NCBI RefSeq assembly: GCF_023638055.1
Contig: NZ_JAKRVY010000006.1
Coordinates: 124,001-188,000 of the forward strand
Origin: Natranaeroarchaeum aerophilus
Lineage (GTDB): Archaea > Halobacteriota > Halobacteria > Halobacteriales > Natronoarchaeaceae
Reading direction: 5' to 3'
DNA: 64,000 nt
Positions within the stretch are counted from its first letter, which is position 1, and every line of letters begins with the position of its first letter. A program made the position numbers and the translations under genes. Below, piece by piece: positions 60,799 to 64,000 of the stretch. The notes beneath the pieces were generated by a model. It was not told the origin of the DNA. It saw only the letters and a list, made by a program, of their open reading frames with translations, and did no database searches.

Positions 60799-61434
60799 CT
60801 AGACGTCGACGTCTTCTTCGTCCACGTCGACAGAGGTCTCCTCTTCGGCTGCGACCTCCTCGGGACGTGCTTCGAGTCGAGTTTTCTGGATCTCGACGCG
60901 GCGGACCGGGTAGATGGTCTTTGCCTCGCCGTAGATCGCGCTAGAGAGTCGACCCTCGACGATGCTGTCGAGGAGCTCCTCGAACGAGCGCTCTGCGCCC
61001 GCTTCCTCGACGATGTCGATCATCTCGCGGCGGATCGCCTGCTCCTGGCTGGCGTCAGCCTTCTTCGTCGTAAACGCGACGGGCTGGACCTGTACACGGT
61101 AATCGTCGGTCGTCAGGACCGTGACGTAGGCCTCGATCTTCGAGGCACCACGGCGGACCAGCGAACGCAGGTAGTCCCGCGTGAGTTCGTGTTTGATGAA
61201 CTCGGTGTACGCGGCGTCGCTACCGACGTCGTTGATCTTGAATTTCAGTTTCGTGTTGTTCTCGCTGGCGTCGTTTCGAAGGTCGCCCAGCGTTGTTTCG
61301 ATGTTGCGGCCGAGAACCTTGTCGGGTTCGTCGGCGGGTGTTTCACCCAGCTCCTCGCGGTCGAACTGTTCGGGAGCGTGGACGGTGTACCACCGCTTTT
61401 CCTGTGCTTGCTTGGATACGGATCGTTCACTCAT
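60799..61434 (-). CDS. rps3ae: 30S ribosomal protein eS1 (S3ae)
   Basis: 211 aa. Conserved stretches include KRWYTVHAPEQFDREELGET, LGRNIETTLGDLRND, YLRSLVRRGASKIEAYVTVLT and KTIYPVRRVEIQKTRL. It is a structural protein of the archaeal small subunit. Last gene of the uS15 - RecJ-like - Pcc1 - eS1 operon; its start overlaps the pcc1 stop (ATGA). Confidence 0.95.
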   Translation of the reverse strand: MSERSVSKQAQEKRWYTVHAPEQFDREELGETPADEPDKVLGRNIETTLGDLRNDASENNTKLKFKINDVGSDAAYTEFIKHELTRDYLRSLVRRGASKIEAYVTVLTTDDYRVQVQPVAFTTKKADASQEQAIRREMIDIVEEAGAERSFEELLDSIVEGRLSSAIYGEAKTIYPVRRVEIQKTRLEARPEEVAAEEETSVDVDEEDVDV

Positions 61435-61688
61435 GGTTGTGTGTTGGTATGTTGGTCGGCGTGCTGTACGATCTGTGTTGCGACATCTACATTGACAACG
61501 TAATCGTCAACGTTCGTCTGGAGTCCACCAGTGGTCTCGCGCTCGATGATCGTGACGACACGGTCAGTGTCGTCGACGTCGGCGGCGTTCTCGACGCGTG
61601 TCTCCATCTCGTCCGTGTTGTCCGGCCGGATCGCTCGTGCGATCGTTTCGGCGTACTCGGATGTCGTTCGGATGCTTGCGCGTTTCAT
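61431..61688 (-). CDS. KEOPS complex subunit Pcc1
   Basis: 85 aa from ATG 61688 (MKRASIRTTSEYAE). Pcc1 pattern: an N-terminal strand, a helix, IARAIRPDNTDEMETRVENA, then RVVTIIERETTGGLQTNVDDY and a C-terminal helix. KEOPS makes the t6A modification of tRNA; Pcc1 dimerises the complex. It overlaps both neighbours by four bases. Longer in-frame extension to 62024 covers the next gene and is rejected. Confidence 0.88.
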   Translation of the reverse strand: MKRASIRTTSEYAETIARAIRPDNTDEMETRVENAADVDDTDRVVTIIERETTGGLQTNVDDYVVNVDVATQIVQHADQHTNTQP

Positions 61689-62860
61689 AGTGCCTCCCTG
61701 AACGCGGCGATGAAAGACTTTGTTTCGCCCTCGAATCTGGCGTAGCCTCGTCGGTTCGTACCAGCGAACTCGCCGCCGGTCGTTTCGATAGCACTCGCGA
61801 GTGCGTCCTCGACGGAAGCATCGCCTGCTTCGTCGACGGCAGCGACAGCTGCTTCGTCGGCGGAGACGACCAGTGCGGTCGGTTCCGGCGAGCAGTACTG
61901 CAGCAGTAGTCGTGCCGTTGTCCGAACGGGAGCGTCCTCGACGCGTGCGACGAACAGGCCGTCGTACCGGCCGGTCGTCCCGTTCTGCAACCCGTCGTGG
62001 ACTGCAGCAGCGTGGGTACGCCATGCCGATAGTGCATCCGACCGGGCGTCGTACCCGAGTGCCAGCGCGATACCGGTCCCCGGCGCGTTACTCGCAACGG
62101 CCGAGAGCACGTCAGCGTAGCCTTCGACCGTCGCAAACGGACCGTCCGGAATCGTGTAGGGAGACAGCGCGCCTTCGATCGCTTCGGCGGCGCGAGCCTG
62201 TCCCTCGTCGACAGCCGTCGCGTCCAGCGCGACGAGCGACGCGATACGCCGATGTGCATCGGCGTCCAGTTCGGCTGGCAACGCGAGCTCTGCGAGCGTC
62301 GCCTGTACCGCCTCGGGGCGTCCCGAGTAGGAAGCGTGAAACAGCGTCGAGTGGGCGAGTCCGTCCGACAGGTCGTCGACCGGGAGTCCGACACCGGGGC
62401 GCTGTTCGACGCCACGTTCCACTGCGGCGTCCAGTACCCCGGCCGTATCATCTGCACCGATAGCTGCTCCACTCGCGACCGCACCCGCGAGGGCGAGCAC
62501 AGCATCGGGTGTTACTCCGAGGTCGCGTGCGATCTCGAACGCAGTCGCGCTTGTCGGGCGAGTCGTTGGTCGAATCGCTGATAGCACCGACTCGTCGGTC
62601 TGACCGGGGTCGATACCGATCGGAACGACGAGCGCGTCGTCCACTCGTTCACTCCGTCGGATGTAGGCGTCGCGTGTTTCGACAACGCTCACCTGGAACG
62701 GCGAGCCGATTTCGTCGAGTGCACGGGCGAGGACGCCACTCGCTGCAAGCGAATCGCCGTCAGCATGCGCGAACAGCCTGACGAATCCGGCCTCACGTAG
62801 CTGGGCGGCGATGTCACTTGTAGCGTCAGCGTCGGTCGTTGCTCGCCCGCTCGTAGACAT
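61685..62860 (-). CDS. RecJ-like DHH-fold protein (degenerate)
   Basis: 391 aa. It resembles the RecJ-like proteins encoded between uS15 and pcc1 in haloarchaea. The first DHH-family motif is modified (LFAHADGDSLAA), and I cannot find an intact DHH motif; VVPIGIDPGQ stands at the usual place. A DHHA1-like C-terminal domain may be the GGEFAGTNRRGYARFEGETKS region. It may have lost nuclease activity and act as a structural partner, as some GINS/KEOPS-associated RecJ homologues do. Starts directly at the uS15 stop. Confidence 0.75.
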   Translation of the reverse strand: MSTSGRATTDADATSDIAAQLREAGFVRLFAHADGDSLAASGVLARALDEIGSPFQVSVVETRDAYIRRSERVDDALVVPIGIDPGQTDESVLSAIRPTTRPTSATAFEIARDLGVTPDAVLALAGAVASGAAIGADDTAGVLDAAVERGVEQRPGVGLPVDDLSDGLAHSTLFHASYSGRPEAVQATLAELALPAELDADAHRRIASLVALDATAVDEGQARAAEAIEGALSPYTIPDGPFATVEGYADVLSAVASNAPGTGIALALGYDARSDALSAWRTHAAAVHDGLQNGTTGRYDGLFVARVEDAPVRTTARLLLQYCSPEPTALVVSADEAAVAAVDEAGDASVEDALASAIETTGGEFAGTNRRGYARFEGETKSFIAAFREAL

Positions 62861-63322
62861 CTATATGATCTCGACGGCGTTCTCGTAGGTGTACTGGAAG
62901 TCTTCGTCGATCGCGTCGCCGCGGTAGTAGTCCGCGAGGCGGCGAACCTTCGACTCGGTGTTCTGCAGTGCGCGCTTGTTCTGGTGGTCCTGTGGGTTCT
63001 CCTCGACGTGCTCGTACAGTCGAACTGCACGGACGAGCAGGTTGTACAGATCGTCGGGGAGTTCGGGGTCAGCGTCGTTCTCTTCGAGGATCTCGGATAC
63101 TTTCTTGCCCGTCGCGAGCTTGACGTTCGGAATCGGCGTCCCCTTGACGCCCTCGTCACGCAGGACCAGCCCGATCTCGCTCGCGCTGTGTCCCTGCTCT
63201 GCTAGCTCGACGACGCGCGCTTCGATCTCGTCGGCGTCGACGTCGCTCCACTCCGGTGGTTCGTCTGCCGCCGGGTGATCGGAACCGGCCGATCCACGGC
63301 GACTGGTATGCATTCGTGCCAT
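62861..63322 (-). CDS. rps15: 30S ribosomal protein uS15
   Basis: 153 aa from ATG 63322 (MARMHTSRRGSAG), the archaeal length. Conserved: PPEWSDVDADEIEARVVELAEQGHSASEIG, DEGVKGTPIPNVK, DDLYNLLVRAVRLYEHVE and NTESKVRRLADYYR. First gene of the operon with the RecJ-like protein, Pcc1 and eS1. Confidence 0.95.
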   Translation of the reverse strand: MARMHTSRRGSAGSDHPAADEPPEWSDVDADEIEARVVELAEQGHSASEIGLVLRDEGVKGTPIPNVKLATGKKVSEILEENDADPELPDDLYNLLVRAVRLYEHVEENPQDHQNKRALQNTESKVRRLADYYRGDAIDEDFQYTYENAVEII

Positions 63323-63476
63323 AGTTTGAGGATAGGAACCGCACAGACCGCTAAACGATAGACCGGCCACGTGGCCGGGTTCACTTCCGCAATCCCAAGC
63401 CGCCCGAGTGGACGGCGAGTCAGATTTGCGGCCGTGTTGTTCCCACGTACATTTCCTGTCGCGCCGGAACAAAAGC

Positions 63477-63626
63477 ATGTCGAACTGTTCTGTCTGGATG
63501 ATACACCTGTTACCCCCCACGACCAATAGTTTCCAGTTGAGCGTCAACTACGGTGTCGTTGGGGGAACGGTGTTTTTCTCTGTTGGACTTTTCCTATACG
63601 CTCCAAAGTATTTTAAAAAGAAATAG
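63477..63626 (+). CDS. Possible 49-aa membrane protein
   Basis: The interval 63323-63666 (344 bp) between rps15 and the LemA gene has one plausible small gene: 49 codons with a C-terminal hydrophobic segment (NYGVVGGTVFFSVGLFLY) and a basic end (KYFKKK), as in a single-span membrane protein. The N-terminal part is not convincing, and the start may be ATG 63498 instead. The rest of the interval should hold the divergent promoter of the uS15 operon and that of the LemA gene. Confidence 0.3.
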   Translation: MSNCSVWMIHLLPPTTNSFQLSVNYGVVGGTVFFSVGLFLYAPKYFKKK

Positions 63627-63666
63627 TATAGATGGATTTATGTAATCGAACCCGCATCGATATCAC

Positions 63667-64000
63667 ATGGTGTCTACGCTAACCATCGTTATACTCCTGA
63701 TCGTGTTTGTCCTCTTTTTAATCGGGGCAGGCGCGGTCTGGTACGGAATCAACCTCTACAACAACCTCGTCGATCTCAAGAATCGCGTCGACAAGCATTA
63801 CGCAGACATCGAGACATCGCTCCAGCGGCGTAACGACGAACTGGATGGCGTGATCAACTTCGCCAAGAAGGCCCTCGATCAGGAAGATCTCTACATCGAA
63901 CTGGCCGAAGCCCGTGAGTCGGCAGGGAACGCCAATACCCCCGCCGAACAGGCACAGGCCGACCAGCAGGTCCAGCAGGCAATGATGAACTTCGAGATGC
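63667..64000 (+). CDS. LemA-family protein (cut by the right edge)
   Basis: 111 codons visible. One N-terminal transmembrane helix (about 5-27, LTIVILLIVFVLFLIGAGAV), then the helical LemA domain (YNNLVDLKNRVDKHYADIE; QRRNDELDGVINFAKKAL; a gap, then QAQADQQVQQAM). LemA proteins are membrane-anchored with a mostly helical outer or inner domain and unknown role. The remaining part (family about 180-200 aa) lies beyond 64000. Confidence 0.9.
   Translation, partial: MVSTLTIVILLIVFVLFLIGAGAVWYGINLYNNLVDLKNRVDKHYADIETSLQRRNDELDGVINFAKKALDQEDLYIELAEARESAGNANTPAEQAQADQQVQQAMMNFEM

Noticed and set aside
61431-62024. 197-codon frame joining pcc1 with upstream sequence
   Set aside because: The upstream part is a shadow of the RecJ-like gene; Pcc1 family similarity begins at ATG 61688.

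Overview
This window comes from a halophilic archaeon of the class Halobacteria. The DNA is GC-rich, the proteins are strongly acidic, export signals are mostly Tat plus lipobox, and many genes have an AT-rich TATA element about 25-30 bases before the start codon, as in leaderless haloarchaeal transcripts. Archaeal markers include TFE, TopA with zinc fingers, Smc-ScpA, GatB, KEOPS Pcc1, ribosomal proteins eS1 and uS15, pantoate kinase, archaetidylserine synthase and a PilB3/PilC3-type pilus operon. The genus cannot be fixed from the sequence. No tRNA, rRNA or CRISPR array was seen.

Layout. 1-5475: sugar locus with a GH42 beta-galactosidase (cut by the left edge), divergent from a lipoprotein binding protein, two ABC permeases and a ThuA-like protein; no ABC ATPase is in the window. 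5476-6734: a gene-poor, repeat-rich stretch with three operator-like palindromes about 132 bp apart, a 16-bp palindrome, a 3.7-copy 50-bp tandem repeat and a copied scrap of the neighbouring gene's 3' end. 6735-10979: a very large Eco57I-type restriction-modification protein whose specificity region is an AT-rich island in a GC-rich gene. 11.1-14.4 kb: membrane protein, aroA, small acidic protein, M24 peptidase.

14.45-16.99 kb is the most unusual region. It is a decayed element in which two near-identical ~320-bp segments, each the 3' part of the same unrecognised protein family, flank a DUF7342-type winged-helix gene, a TumE-like partner gene and the N-terminal stub of a haloarchaeal tyrosine recombinase. 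The stub has a nonsense codon and a 47-bp insert that looks like an IS200/IS605-type end. A lone archaellin gene follows.

17.6-38.2 kb is mostly housekeeping and metabolism: two acyl-CoA dehydrogenases, aldehyde dehydrogenase, nitrilase, a PhoU/AbrB regulator, an NAD kinase-like protein, a CinA-like protein, DUF5803, DUF2110-tfe, topA, gatB and a RHH/PIN toxin-antitoxin pair. A 22-bp tandem repeat (3.2 copies) lies upstream of the cinA-like gene. 38.3-43.1 kb: coiled-coil protein, smc, scpA. 43.3-49.2 kb: phosphoribosyltransferase, PhzF-like protein, ppsA (with a TrmB-type operator TACT-N7-GAGTA) and pantoate kinase.

49.4-58.2 kb is a complete-looking type IV pilus operon: PilB3 ATPase with a ~430-residue acidic tail, PilC3, and five small proteins with prepilin-like N-termini. 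58.2-63.3 kb holds a HEAT-repeat protein, archaetidylserine synthase, a halocyanin-like copper protein and the overlapping uS15 - RecJ-like - Pcc1 - eS1 operon. The right edge cuts a LemA-family gene.
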